DNA of 64,000 nucleotides from Polyporus tsugae (taxonomy: Eukaryota > Basidiomycota > Agaricomycetes > Polyporales > Polyporaceae): assembly GCA_024305745.1 (NCBI GenBank), contig JAHRBS010000011.1:868001-932000 (forward strand). The letters run 5' to 3'. Below the pieces are notes generated by a model. The model made no database searches, was not told the DNA's origin, and saw nothing but the letters and a program-made list of their open reading frames with translations. Position numbers and translations under genes: made by a program. Below, one piece after another: positions 1 to 11,137 of this stretch. How positions within the stretch are numbered: the first letter of the stretch is position 1; each line of letters begins with the position of its first letter.

Positions 1-1179
1 TTGAGGCGAAATGCCGGTGGACTCATTCATGAGAGAGTGCGCACACAGTCCGAGGCCCCAGTGGAAGAAAGGCAATACCGGGCATTGCTGAGTCGGGCGA
101 TCTCGGCTGAAGGGCGCTTGTTTTGCCGATTTGAGGACGAGCGCGGACACCTCAAATTCGTAGCGGCGAGGTTGACGGTTGGCCATCCATGCGACTCTCC
201 GGAACCATCCTTGGATCTCTTCAAACACACGCCGTTGAATTCGTTTATCAAGTCTTTGTCAGCGTGGGTTGACTCTCCAACTCCCCAGATATGTCATATT
301 TACATGGATCTGCCGGTGCTCACCATGGATCATCGATAGTCCCCAACAACAAGTCTTCTCGTGCTCCTTTCCTACCAGGTCTCCTTCCTGCACGCCATCT
401 TATGCAAGCTGAGCTATGAGGTTGTCAGGGCTCACCAAGCCGCTTCGAATATCGATCTTGCTTCGAGCAAGCCAGATATCAGTAGGTCCCTGCCGTTCTT
501 ACACAGCGCAGTGCTGACATGATATCATATAGTTGTCCCCAAAATCATGCTCAAGCACATATGCGGAACACCATTTTCTTTCCGCGTTCTCAGGCTTAGA
601 GCCACACGACGGTCTCAATCGGCCTTACTTACCCATGGCAGATGATGGATGTGAGTCCCCAGCTGAGTTCGGTACTTACCGCCATCGTCCGAACGGTGCG
701 CCGTCTCCACTTTCCTTTGCGCCTCGGTCAACCTGAATCCGGAACTGGAGCTTATTCTTCTGCTACTTTTGTTTGTGCATTACAGACCCCCAAGTCGCCT
801 TCCTTTACCTCTACCGCATATACGGGGCAGATACGAACTTAGTTCCCAGGTAGGTACTACATATATTTCCAAAAGATATATGGCGTATCTGATATCACCA
901 GCGCCGCCGGCGCCCGGGGGGTTGGGAGAGCGGCCATTCGTTCGGGAACAGAGCATGTCAATCACCGGCTTAGATCGCAGTTCTCGATGCTCTGACTCAA
1001 GCCACCCTAGTCATCGTCGGTACGCACGCTGTGATGGCTCCTGGTTTTTCTCTTTATCTTTCCACCTCCATCCACCCCTGCGGAGAATCTTGCAGGCTTT
1101 CGCCTTCCTGCCCCTTCCCTTCTCTATTTACTGGTGCGGCGTCCTCATCCTGCGTGCGGGGCTTGTGCCAGGCCAGGAG
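1..1179. other. No confident gene at left edge
   Basis: An open frame of 112 codons runs from the window edge to 339 on the plus strand, starting with TTG. It has no recognisable motif and could be the end of a gene lying to the left. Between 340 and 1179 there are only short overlapping frames on both strands. The last part should hold the promoter of the membrane-protein gene that starts at 1180. The frame of that gene stays open upstream to 769, so an earlier start cannot be excluded. Confidence 0.4.
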
Positions 1180-2750
1180 ATGTCATCCCCGACGTTGATC
1201 GACGACACAAATCCCATGGTTCAGTACGCGCCAGGATGGATCTGGGACCAAAACGTCAACGAGGTCGACCACACAAGGCACGGCGCTGCCATTGAAGGGC
1301 TGACAGCGTCGTTGAGCTTTTATGGTGAGCGCGCTCATCCTAACAGGTCCAACTCATTCAGTAATACGGCGCTCAGGTTCCGGCGTTCAAGTGGTAGGAA
1401 CCCTCGAACCTACTGATAACTACGGTCAGCCAAGTACCACGTACAAGGTCGATGGGGATCTTGTAGGAACCTATAACGCGCCGTTCACGGCCTCTGGGGA
1501 TACTCGCTTCAACGTGACGTTCTTCTCGAAACTCGATCTCACCCTCGACGATCATGAGGTCGTGATCACGAACGTGAACGGCACGAGCCCAAACACCTTC
1601 TGGCTCGACTACTTCCTCATCTACACCCAACCCGTGTCCTCCAGCGGCACTACCACCACGTCGACATCCACGTCAGTCACTCCTTCCGACTCTCTAACCA
1701 ACACACTCGTTTCTGTACATAGTACTTCTACTACTTCTACCACGACATCTTCCTCAACCACTGTGGTGCTCACAGCATTGGCGTCGCCATTGTCCACGGC
1801 CTCATCTTCTTCCTCATCATCGTCTTCGCCATCGGCTTCAACTGACTCGATCACTTATCCATTCAGTGGCACCACAACTGCGCCTTCGCAATCAAATGCC
1901 CCCACAACAGCGAGTGGTACGTCGTCCGCGACCAGTGTCTCACCCGCTTCAGGCACGTCGCAGTCTCCGGGGCATTCAAATACTGGCAAGATAGTCGGGG
2001 GTGTGGTCGGCGGCGTGGTGTTTCTCGCGCTCCTAGCGCTTCTGTTCTTTAGCATACGACGACGCCGACGACGGCACAGGGCACAAGACAGTGAGTCGCC
2101 CCCGATACAATCCCGATCATTGACTGAACGGTTACGCAGATATCGAACCATTCACACCTCAAACTCGCGAACGTGCTTCGTCCAGCGGGACGCTATTCTC
2201 GGGTGGAGGGAGCCCTGCCCTCAAGGTTTCCAAGGTCCCGGAGCTCTCGTTCGCCTCATCCACCGCCCTTACCTCTCCCCCTACCACGCCCTTGTACCCA
2301 GCAACCGCCTCGTCGGCGATGTCCGCGCAACCGTCAGAACACGGTCCACCGATCGCCGCCATCGGGGGCGCATCAGCAACAGCAGGAGCGTCAAGCCGCT
2401 CCCGGACTTCTCCACCGCGCGGGCTCGCACCCGCCGAGATGAAACTCCAGGAGTCCATGTATGATACCTCACCGGCGCGCATCGGCAGGAGCCCCCTCTC
2501 GCCGCCATCGGGGTCCGCGCGCGCGCTTTCGAGCGACTACGCGCCGTCCTCGGCTCGGACCCCCCCAGCTCCCGCGGCCGCGGACACCGAGGCGTCCCGC
2601 GCGCGGTGGTACGCACCCGCTCAGCAGCAGTCGCGCGCGCAGTCGCTGCTCGGCGTGCTCTCGTCGCGGGGCCGGCGGAGGCGGGACAAGGATTCGGGGC
2701 TGCGGTTGTACGACGAGCCTGCGTTGCCGCCGCCGTATACTGCGGACTAG
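1180..2750 (+). CDS. Single-pass membrane protein, basidiomycete-specific (paralogue 1)
   Basis: I see three exons: 1180-1324, 1377-2090 and 2140-2750. The introns are 52 and 49 nt and both are phase 1. The extracellular part begins MSSPTLIDD and contains QVVGTLEP, FNVTFFSKLDL and NVNGTSPN. This looks like the beta-rich N-terminal domain common in agaricomycete single-pass proteins of unknown role. A Ser/Thr-rich stalk follows, then a glycine-containing hydrophobic segment (GKIVGGVVGGVVFLALLALL), an RRRRRRHR stop-transfer cluster, and a cytoplasmic tail rich in Ser, Pro and Ala. The tail ends LRLYDEPALPPPY, a motif shared with the neighbour at 3895. No signal peptide is obvious, because the in-frame upstream sequence to 769 may supply one. 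A surface sensor or adhesin role is inference only. Confidence 0.75.
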
Positions 2751-3894
2751 GCGGACATTACGGTAACATGGCATGTTGTACTATGGACTCCGAGTCGGCC
2801 GGCTGGGACCGGGACGGACTTTGTACTATTGAGGTGAGGTTCAAGTTCAACGTTCAAGTTTGTCGTGCTTCACGTTCAGAGTCTCTGGGTCTTGTTTGGC
2901 GCTGAATGGTATGTTTGAAGATAATTACAGGCGGGTCATGGCGTTGTCTAGGTTGTGTCGTGAACCGTGCACCGTTGCGGTTGCCCTGTAGGGATCGAGG
3001 CCCTCCGTTCGATCCGTTGCGCCCGCATCTGTTTGGCGTGGTGCTCTGTCTCCGTTCGAGGTCATGATGGCGGACATTCTATCAAGAGGACACAGAAGCT
3101 ACTTCGCTCAAAGAATGCGACTCGCCTGGCTAAGCTGTTGAAAGGTGATATGTGTGGATCGGAAGGTGAATGCATCATGTTCCTTGACCTGGCGCAAAGG
3201 ATCGATCGTCGTGGTTCTCGATAGTAGGGGACGTCTTTTTTTATGGCTGTAAGTTGTAGCTCCGTTGATTCGGAATGGTTCATGCTCTTCCCTCTAGTTG
3301 TTCTCACTGCTGCCGTCGACCGGGCAGTGCTCAGACTGTGTTGCCCAGGGTGGGTGCGTCTAGGTGCGTTGACCTCCGTCTTTGCGAAACAACGGCGCTT
3401 ACATGTGTCTTCAAGGTCAGACCCCACGTCTCTTTCAGTTGCAATGTCCTCCCCATGATCTCTCACGATGATGAGGTGCTTGCCCATCCCATGGTCGCTG
3501 AGACCGTTCTCCTTGTGAGAGAGCTTTGATCTGTTCTAATCTTCTTATCGCGGGGTGAGAACGGATCAAGGCGTACTTTCCTGTCAATTTTGCCAACTTT
3601 GACCCCCAGCCCCACGCGCCACGAGACCACTTTCGCCGGAGGCGACGGTGCACGACATCTCCTTCCATAAGTATGTGACGTCTCGCTGGCAGCAGCGATT
3701 GGTTCAATTTTCAACCAGAAAGACAGGACGCTATGCCGTAAGGTTCCCACACGGACCATTCAAGTAAACACGGGCGGGCATTTTTCATCAAAACAGGTGC
3801 CTGAGATGAAACTCGTACTAATGTTTCCCCCTACTGCCCGACGGGCCCCTTGCCTCTTGCGCCGTCGAGCAATCGTCTGTATGAAGCGTCCGTC
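2751..3894. other. Intergenic region between two paralogous genes
   Basis: Only short frames on both strands, none with a recognisable motif. The sequence just before 3895 stays open back to 3850 in the frame of the next gene, so that gene might start a little earlier. Confidence 0.4.
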
Positions 3895-5199
3895 ATGTCC
3901 TCCCCAACCCTCATCGACGATAGCAACACCGCGGTGCAGTACTCCCATAACTGGACTTGGGTCCCAAACCTCGTGCCGGAGGTGGATCATACAAGACATG
4001 GCGTATCAGAAGCGGGACAGACGGCATCCCTCACATTCACAGGTGAGGACTCCCCCCAAACTTCACGCAATGCGTATCTTTGCTGAGAGTGTCGTGCAGG
4101 CACTGGTATCCAGGTCTTCGGCACCCTCGAGCCAAGTGATGTCGCCGGACAGCCGACGACGCAATACGCCATCGACGGCAGCGTCGTGGCGACCTACGCC
4201 GCGCCGTTCACCCCGTCGGGTCCCTCGGTCCTGAACGTCACCTTCTTCTCGAAGCTCGACCTGTCTCTCGACGGAGACCACACGATCGTCATCACGAACG
4301 TGAACGGGACGAGTCCCAACATGTTTTGGCTGGACTGCTTTCTCGTCTACACCTCTCCGTCTCAAGATCCGACGGGGTCATCTTCAGGCGTCGCAGCCGT
4401 TACTGCTACGTCATCTGGTAACTCCGGATCCCGGACCATCAGCGTCAAGACCGCAGGGGCGATCATAGGCGGCGTAGCTGGGGCCCTGGTTCTCATAATC
4501 GTTCTCCTGGTCGCGTACATCGTGCGGATGAAACGCCGGCATAAACGCTCTGCGAGTACGCTACGTCCCCTCCACAGCTTCGGCTTCTCCCGTCCGTTCC
4601 CTGCGCTCACGACTCAAGCAGGACTCATCCGGCCTTTCAACGCAACGACCCCAGACGGGACCACCCCGGTAGTTTCTCCCAGGCGGAAGGCTGGTGGCAG
4701 TCCACCCGTCCTGCCCTCCCCTACCGCGTCCGAGTCTGCGCCCTCGGCCGGACCGTCGTCCGCCACCGCCATGTCCGCACTCGGACCTGTGGTCTCAATC
4801 TCCGCCAGCAGGGTGAACGTGGCGTCCAGCACCGGCGCACTCTCGGAGAACGGGGCTTCAAGTTCCGCGTACGGGGGAGATAGAGAGAACGCGTCCGGCA
4901 GCGATTATACGGGCGCGGGCCTCCTCCGAGTCGCTCGTCCGTCGCATCGTGATCACGACAGACCTTGGCAGGCTGGGCCAAGCCGCGCGCCGGACGAGCC
5001 TGAGGTGTTGTCTTTAGCGCAGAGTCTGCTTCACGCGGTCGCTCGTGAGCACTGGCAGAGAGGGGGACGACTCGGACAGGAGGACGCGCTGAGAGAGGGT
5101 CCCGGGAGTCCTCCGGCGAGGAGCGCAGTGGCTGTGGACTCGGGCTTGCGGCTGTACAACGAGGCCGGGGTGCTGCCACCGTCGTACAGCTCTTCATGA
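3895..5199 (+). CDS. Single-pass membrane protein (paralogue 2)
   Basis: Exons 3895-4042, 4100-4555 and 4622-5199, with introns of 57 and 66 nt. The order of parts matches the gene at 1180: MSSPTLIDD, EVDHTRHG, FGTLEPS, NVTFFSKLDLSLDG, NVNGTSPNMFWLD, a short linker, a membrane helix (IIGGVAGALVLIIVLLVAYI), a basic cluster RMKRRHKR, and a Ser/Pro-rich tail ending GLRLYNEAGVLPPSY. The second intron is exactly 66 nt, so the frame stays open through it and it is easy to miss. Its place and phase match intron 2 of the first copy, it has a CTCAC-like branch site, and after removal the tail resumes IRPF, like IEPF in the paralogue. The two genes are a direct tandem duplication. Function unknown. Confidence 0.75.
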
Positions 5200-5639
5200 A
5201 TTGCCAGTGGATGAGCGGTGAACGGTACTGAGTATGCACCGATTCCTGTTATTTGGAATGGCTTTAACTGATCGTATTTCCACTGGCAGGTCGGTTCGGA
5301 CTTACCTTGGCATAATACAGTACACTGGACAATGCGAGGCACGTATGTACTATATGGTATAGTACATGTAAATATTGGTAGACACGACATCCCCCCCTTG
5401 AAATCTCGCATCCAATCGAGACGAGCGACACCCATGACCGTCATTCCGGAAGGAATTTTCCGACCTGACTCTGAGAAAACCGTTCGAGTGTCGTTTCGCG
5501 GTCGTACTGCCCTCGGCTCGAGTCGACAAACGCGACCTTGTTCGGGTACTTACGGGGGCATCTCCGGCTCGGGCCAGCTCGAACTATTCGCGCTCCATAT
5601 CCGAATCCAAGCCATCCTCCGCCGAACGCGCATCCTCCA

Positions 5640-6770
5640 TCTCACCGGTGTCGTCGCCGAGTCCATCCTCTGCACCATCACCGTCCGAATCGGCCATGTC
5701 CGATTCCATGAAACTCACAGGGAGCGATTCGTACCCGTACACGCCCACCGCCGAGTCCGTGTCGTCGTCGTCGTCCGGAATCCTGGGGTCCCCCGGCGCC
5801 GCGCTGGGGTGCAAGGTCCCCTCGCAGAGCTCGTCGAGCACGACCGCGGCCCACGCGGCGTGCTAAGTAATAGTAAACATCAAACGTTCAAACGTTCGTC
5901 ATCTACTACTATATCTTACTGAACACTCGGTCTCGACCGCCCCCGACGACTCGGACACGCTGTACGCCCTGCTCCGAGTCCGCGCGTCAGACATCCTCGG
6001 CTGCGACCTCGTCCAGTTGGCACGATCTAGCCAAGAAAACGATTCGATTGCAAGAGAATGGTCGTCCCTGCAACCCCCAGGGAAGGACTCCCGGCGCCCA
6101 TCCTGGTCGTATCCGGCCGACTCAGACGGACCGACTCAGGCGCCGTCCACTGGCAGGCGATCGTGCACGCCCGCAAATACCACATCCGCGGCGTCCTCAA
6201 GCGCGCATTTTACGATCTCCTGCACAGCGCCGCCTTCTGGCCATGGGATGTGGTCCGCCTTGCGCACACGTGCACGAACCCGCGCTCGGGGCGTTGCCCG
6301 GGCCGAAGTTGAACAACGTTAACGCTGCTCCCGCAGACCGCAAGATGCTCGCGCGGGGACCTCGTCCGCCTCCAGCAGGCGCGGCGGTGGGAGCTGCGCG
6401 AAGCGTGGGACGTGCTCCTGCACACGCCGCCAGGCAGCGACGCTGGATGGGAGGGGACGGCGTGTAGCGTATATATATGCCCGCCTACCAGCCTGGACAA
6501 CCAAGGCGCCTGCCAGTGAGCCGGGAGGACGCGTGGGCTGTCGAGCTGGCGCATGCGGGCGAGCGTGTCTCATTCCGCGATGCGATCACGAGGACGTACT
6601 GCGTCGAGGAATGGTTGGATTCGCTCAAGCGGGCCGGTGAGGGTACTTAAGTGGTGCGATGGGTGCTTGGAGGAACGCAAGTTCATGTGGAGGGAAGCGC
6701 GGACGGGGTGATGGCAGAAGAAGCTGGATGGATGGCTGCAGACGGGCGAGGGTGCGTCGGTCGCGCGGGT
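5640..6770 (+). pseudogene. Decayed BTB-type protein gene
   Basis: Pieces of one protein appear in order but in different frames: DTLYALLRV, then HIRGVLKRAFYDLL (about 6180), then DLVRLQQARRWELREAWDVL (about 6357-6416), then EDAWAVELAHAG (about 6530), and finally CDGCLEERKFMWREAR with KKLDGWL (about 6655-6740). These fit the C-terminal half of the BTB/POZ-type proteins that are abundant in agaricomycetes. At least three frame changes separate the pieces. A TGA about 6717 stands where a Trp codon would be expected before the WQKKLDGWL segment. A Ser-rich frame at 5648-5866 may be the upstream part. I therefore call it a relic. The family name rests on pattern memory and is moderately sure. Confidence 0.45.
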
Positions 6771-7203
6771 GGACTCGGATGTACTGGGTCCAACCGTCCT
6801 CGGCGGTTGCTCTTGTGATATGAAGCTTGTCGCTCAGGCTCAAGTCGGGATGGACTACAGTATAGCTAGACACGATGTGTGACAGCGACTCCTTCGCTCG
6901 ATGTCGCGTCTTAATTGAGACAACTGCTGTCAGCTGTGATTGCATGAGGAATTGTAAGCAAGGATCTTCTGGACAGTGATCTACGACGAGTCTGATAGCT
7001 TACAGCTGGGGAATATCAACAACGACAGCTCCGATCTGCCACCAACGGCATCGGTGAGATTTGCGTCCAGAACACCACCTGCAAGCGAACAGCCCGGAAT
7101 GAGTGGGGACTGAGCTAGGATGAACTCAGGTAGCATAGTAAGCTCGCCCTCTACGCTACCACCCATCTCATCGTCGATTTCCGCTCCCGTCTCTTCAATA
7201 TTG

Positions 7204-7840
7204 ATGGCCATCATCTCCAAGCTCTCCTCGAAGTCCGCAGGGACGGCCGACGGCCGGTCCGCCGTAGCAGCCAAGACGAAAGCCAAAGTCGAAGCCCGCC
7301 TTCCGCGCGGCGCGACCATCCTTTCCGGGATCAAGCTTGCCGCCATGGTGGCAAGCAAGCTCGGGAGCTCCGTGCCGTACATGCAGGGGATAACGGATGC
7401 GGCGGGCCAGGTCGTGGGCTATGCCGAAGTAAGCGTGCTCGATTTGTACTGCGGCAGTTTCGCTGACGTCGTTCAGGCTATGAAGAGCATTGGCAAAGAG
7501 TGCAAGAAGATCGCAGAGCTCACCACGGAGAAGCTCGTGAAGGGGCTGCTCACAGAGACCGAGGGGATTGAAGAAGGAGACCTGAGCGATCGTGCGAAGA
7601 GGAACCTTGCCGAGCTGGAATGGTGAGCCTACAACAACTTCGCTACTTCGATCGTCGCCGGAGTCTCTGACTGTGGTGATTGACAATGAGTATAAACGAC
7701 TGGAGACGATCGGCAAAGCCATGGAGGAAATGCGCACGCGGCAAGGCAACATTTGTCCGCCGCCTTCTCTCGAGCTCGTCATTGATCGCGAGGAGCCGCC
7801 ACAGTGGCACTGCCACGTTGCTCGCTGCGACGCGTGACAT
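7204..7840 (+). pseudogene. MLKL-N-terminal-like helical protein, copy A (frame-broken)
   Basis: Exon 1 is 7204-7428 and exon 2 is 7477-7622. The 48-nt intron between them keeps the frame open. The start MAIISKLSSKSA aligns with MAIFSKLSTKSA of the intact copy at 37479 on the minus strand. Shared segments include LPRGAT(I/V)LSGIK, VASKLG(S/N)SVPYMQGI, AMK(S/I), KEC and LVKGLL(T/A)ETEGIEE. VPYMQGI followed by amphipathic helices resembles the four-helix-bundle N-terminal domain of MLKL-like proteins found widely in basidiomycetes. After the second donor the match goes on in one frame (YKRLETIGKAMEEMR) and then another (KATFVRRLLS), so the copy has lost its frame near 7735. No kinase or NLR part was seen. 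A role in regulated cell death is inference from the fold alone. Confidence 0.5.
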
Positions 7841-8692
7841 CACGCGTTTTAGACCCCGATGTGTCACGACTGTTCTGGGCGAGCCCATCCCGAGTGCACT
7901 GCTTGCGCTGCCCCATGCAGGTCCTCTCATCCTGCCGTCTACCGCGTCTACTCCGTTCACCATAACCTCCGTACTTTGTCATCGCTCCTCTCTCGATCAC
8001 CGCTCGCCTGCCTGGGCGTGTCACCGCTTCACCCCTTCTGGCGGCTGGCGATTCCGACTCTGGCTCCTTCCGAGTCTGCGCTCTAATACCCTTCGATATC
8101 TCTATCTCGAGAACCTCCTTGGTCTGAGCTCCGGGGAGGAATGATATCGTCAGAAGCGCATCGTGAGTCCTCTTGTACACAATTCCGCAAGCACCCTGTC
8201 GCCGCCCTGCCAGATCCGTGCGAGGGGACGTCTATTCACTCGGGCTTCGCACTTGGGCAACACGCACGTTCTCTTTGTCTTATCTGCTAGTGCACCACAT
8301 GCCATCAAGTTCTGCTCCCTTTGACGGGCTGGGAAGCCCTGTTCCCCGAGGACAGTATTGGACACGCCCCAGCTGGCTTTCCGGCCAGACTATGTCCAAC
8401 TCTTGTCGTCGTATGCTATTCCTTCTTCGACAGGACATGACCCCGTGGGGTCTCCTTGCCCTAGGTCCAACGTTACGATTGACGTTCGAACGTGTTTCAT
8501 TCTGCATGGTGTGCCATATCGCTGCCGCGGGAAAGTTCCCATCGCACTGCACATGGTGCGCCGAGTTCTACTTTTGGTCCGAAGCCTTGAAAGTTCCGCC
8601 AGGGCTGCGTGCTCCATTCACTCCCTTCGCGATAAAACCTCGAGCCCGGAGAGTCCTCGTCTGTTCGTCTAGACAGTATCTGTATCTTCGCC
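7841..8692. other. Intergenic region upstream of the nuclease gene
   Basis: Several medium-sized frames overlap here on both strands, none with coherent protein motifs. The part before 8693 should hold the nuclease promoter. Confidence 0.4.
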
Positions 8693-10531
8693 ATGGCACG
8701 TCTCGCGGTCTTCGCGACCCTCCTCGGCGCTGTGCTATGCACCCATGCATGGGGGAACCTCGGTCACGAAACCATTGGGTACGCATACATCCACGGCGAA
8801 TGTCCGACTTGGTGTCTGACACCGAGTTTGGCGTTGTCCCCTCTCTTCGCCGCCTGTAGCTTCGTCGCCCAGCAGGTACTCATTCGCATTCGCTACCTCT
8901 CCAGATACGTCTTGAGCTGAGATACTGCCAGTGTATTCCTCCAGTTCCTCGCGCCCAAGGCTCTATCCTTCGCCCAGTCGACCCTCGGATCTACGTGGAA
9001 CTTCTCTCTCGGCCCCGCAGCGATCGTGCGTCTCCGGCTAAGTTCTTGATAACCCGTTGTCAATGATCTGCTCCGAACTCACGCAGGATGTATGCGCCAG
9101 TGGGCGGACCAGGTCAAGTCCGAAGCGGCGTTCAAATGGTCCGCCGAGCTCCACTTCGTCGATGCTCAGGGTGCGCGTCGCGCGGCTTTTATGGTGTACA
9201 ACTTGAACTTCGCACGACTGACGACTACGCCCGTTTGGACTTGTCCGCGCTACAGACTCTCCCCTGACGGGAGAGTGCTCGGTCGACGAGCAGCGCGACT
9301 GCGCGGACCAGGAGTGCATCCGTGGGTTCTTCCCGGGCCGGGACGTGTCATTGATGCTGAGAACGCGCGCGCTAACGGACTTCGGTTGGACAGTCGGGGC
9401 GATCGCGAACTACACTGCGCGCGTCGTGGATACTAGCCTCGCTGCGGAACAGACGTTGGAGGCGTTGTTGTTCATTGGTGCGTGGATTCCGGTCTTTCCT
9501 TATCCTCGATTCGCATGTTCACACTGGGCGCATAGATCATGTAGGTGTACACTGTTTTCCCGATCGGACACCATCGACAATTGACATGCATGCACCCACC
9601 TACAAAGTTCTTAGGTGACATCGGGCAGCCCCTTCACGTAGAGGTACATTCCTACATACAATGATGGTGACTAGGTACGGTACATGCACTCACGACCGCT
9701 GTGCAGGCATTCGAAGTGGGCGGGAACGACATCTCCGCCAAGTGCTCGGGCGAGTCCTCGAGCAACTTGCATGCCGTCTGGGGTAGGTCGTACCTTCCGC
9801 TCGCTTTCCCCCACCCCTCGATGACGAGTGTGTGCACAAAGACACTGGCATGGTCACGAAGCACATCGACCAGTCGCACGGCGGGACACCGCAGCAGTAC
9901 GCAGACGACCTCGTCGCCGAGATCAAGGTGAGGAACTGCCGTTTCCCATCCCTTTACTGCACATACTCAGTCGGTTCCATGTCCGCTCACAGTCCGGCTC
10001 ATTCAAGTCTGTCGCTGCGTCCTGGCTCGCGTGCTCGTCGACCACGGAGCCCCTCTCCGCGCGCGCCGAGTCCGAGTCGGAGGCTGAGGCGCGGCTCGAG
10101 GAGGAGCTGAAGGCGTTCGCGCGCCGCGCGGGCGACGTCGACGTGACGATCACCGCGCTTGAGTGCCCGATCGTCTGGGCTCGGGAGAGCAACGCCTTCG
10201 ACTGCGTGAGTCCGTCTGTCTTGTATGCTGTATGCACACTGCATTGGTATGGAAAGCTGATTATCTGTGCGTGTTGTGCTTGGATTTGGTCAGACGGTGG
10301 TGTTCAACTTCACGACGGGGCAAGATTTGTGCAGCGGGCCGTACTTCGACAACGCGGTCCCCGTGGTACGTCGACGTCGCGCGCCCCTCCGAGTCGCCTC
10401 GCCTCGCGTCCGACCTGCTGACCGTGCCATACGGTGGCGGCGCGCAGATCGATTTGCAGCTCGCGAAGCAGGGCTTCCGTCTCGCCGCGTGGCTGAACGT
10501 GCTGTTCGACGGGGCGACGAACCTGCCCTGA
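8693..10531 (+). CDS. Secreted S1/P1-type zinc nuclease
   Basis: Thirteen exons join to 975 nt (324 residues): 8693-8778, 8860-8875, 8945-9025, 9101-9170, 9256-9321, 9394-9477, 9536-9540, 9608-9643, 9707-9782, 9842-9927, 9993-10205, 10294-10365 and 10448-10531. A hydrophobic signal (MARLAVFATLLGAVLCTHA) is followed by WGNLGH, giving the N-terminal Trp and first His that bind zinc in S1/P1 enzymes. The remaining ligands are also present: the Asp of WAD, the His of LHFVDA, His, Asp and His in HFLGDIGQPLH, and His and Asp in NLHAVWD. CSVDEQRDCADQECI supplies disulphide cysteines. Family members cut single-stranded DNA and RNA and remove 3' phosphates outside the cell. Exon 7 is only 5 nt (D-H). 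P1 itself has DIH where this protein has DIG; that His is not a zinc ligand. The total length fits the family, and I am confident of the identity. Confidence 0.9.
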
Positions 10532-11137
10532 GCGACGCACAGTGGTTAAGGTTCAGGCCTCAGGTTCGGCACGGTTGGGTGTACGGGGTTTCCGCTTTGT
10601 CTCGAGCTTTGCTGCCGGGTGTACATACTATTACGGTGTCCTATTGTCGGAGATGTTGGGATGGGATTGAAATTGCGTTGCTTTCCCCGACGTGGCCTAC
10701 CGCAGCGACGCCTTCTGTGGCGCGATTGGCAGCGGCGCGCATAGCACGGCGTGGATTCGTTTATTGGGGAGTCGCGTTTTGCAGCGCCTGCGCTTTGGTG
10801 AGGATCTCATGGTGAGTTCCGCCTTTCCTGTAGTCCGTGTGGGCTTGTCTGACGTCCCTGATTGCAGGTGTTACCGCAGCATACGCTTTAGCGGAGTCGG
10901 AGTCGCGATCCCTGTACCAGTAATATTGAGGTCTTGGTCTCGATTGCGTTGCACGGATATACTTAAGGTCGAGCTCGAAGCACGGTAAGTACGGCACCAC
11001 TGGCATCCTCGTCTCTTTCGCATGTCAAACGGCTTCAGAGGCTTTCTTAGGTTCGCCCTCGTGGTTTCTGTTTCTTCTGGCCGGTGTTCTTGTTCTTTAC
11101 GCTCCTGACACACCGTCTTCTCTTCTTGTACACGCCA
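10532..11137. other. Intergenic region between nuclease and dynamin genes
   Basis: No convincing coding frame. ATG codons near 11022 and splice-like sites near 11136 may belong to the unresolved first exon of the dynamin gene. Confidence 0.35.

Noticed and set aside
1621..2151. Minus-strand acidic open frames opposite the first membrane-protein gene
   Set aside because: They are the antisense of the Ser/Thr-rich stalk and the helix; Ser codons read backwards give Asp/Glu/Val runs.
5584..5841. Minus-strand acidic frame (MLDELCEG...)
   Set aside because: It mirrors a plus-strand Ser-rich frame with GC-rich third positions and has no motif of its own.
8173..8859. 228-codon plus-strand frame upstream of the nuclease
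   Set aside because: It overlaps the nuclease signal peptide in another frame and has no family motif; composition is Arg/Ser/Pro noise.
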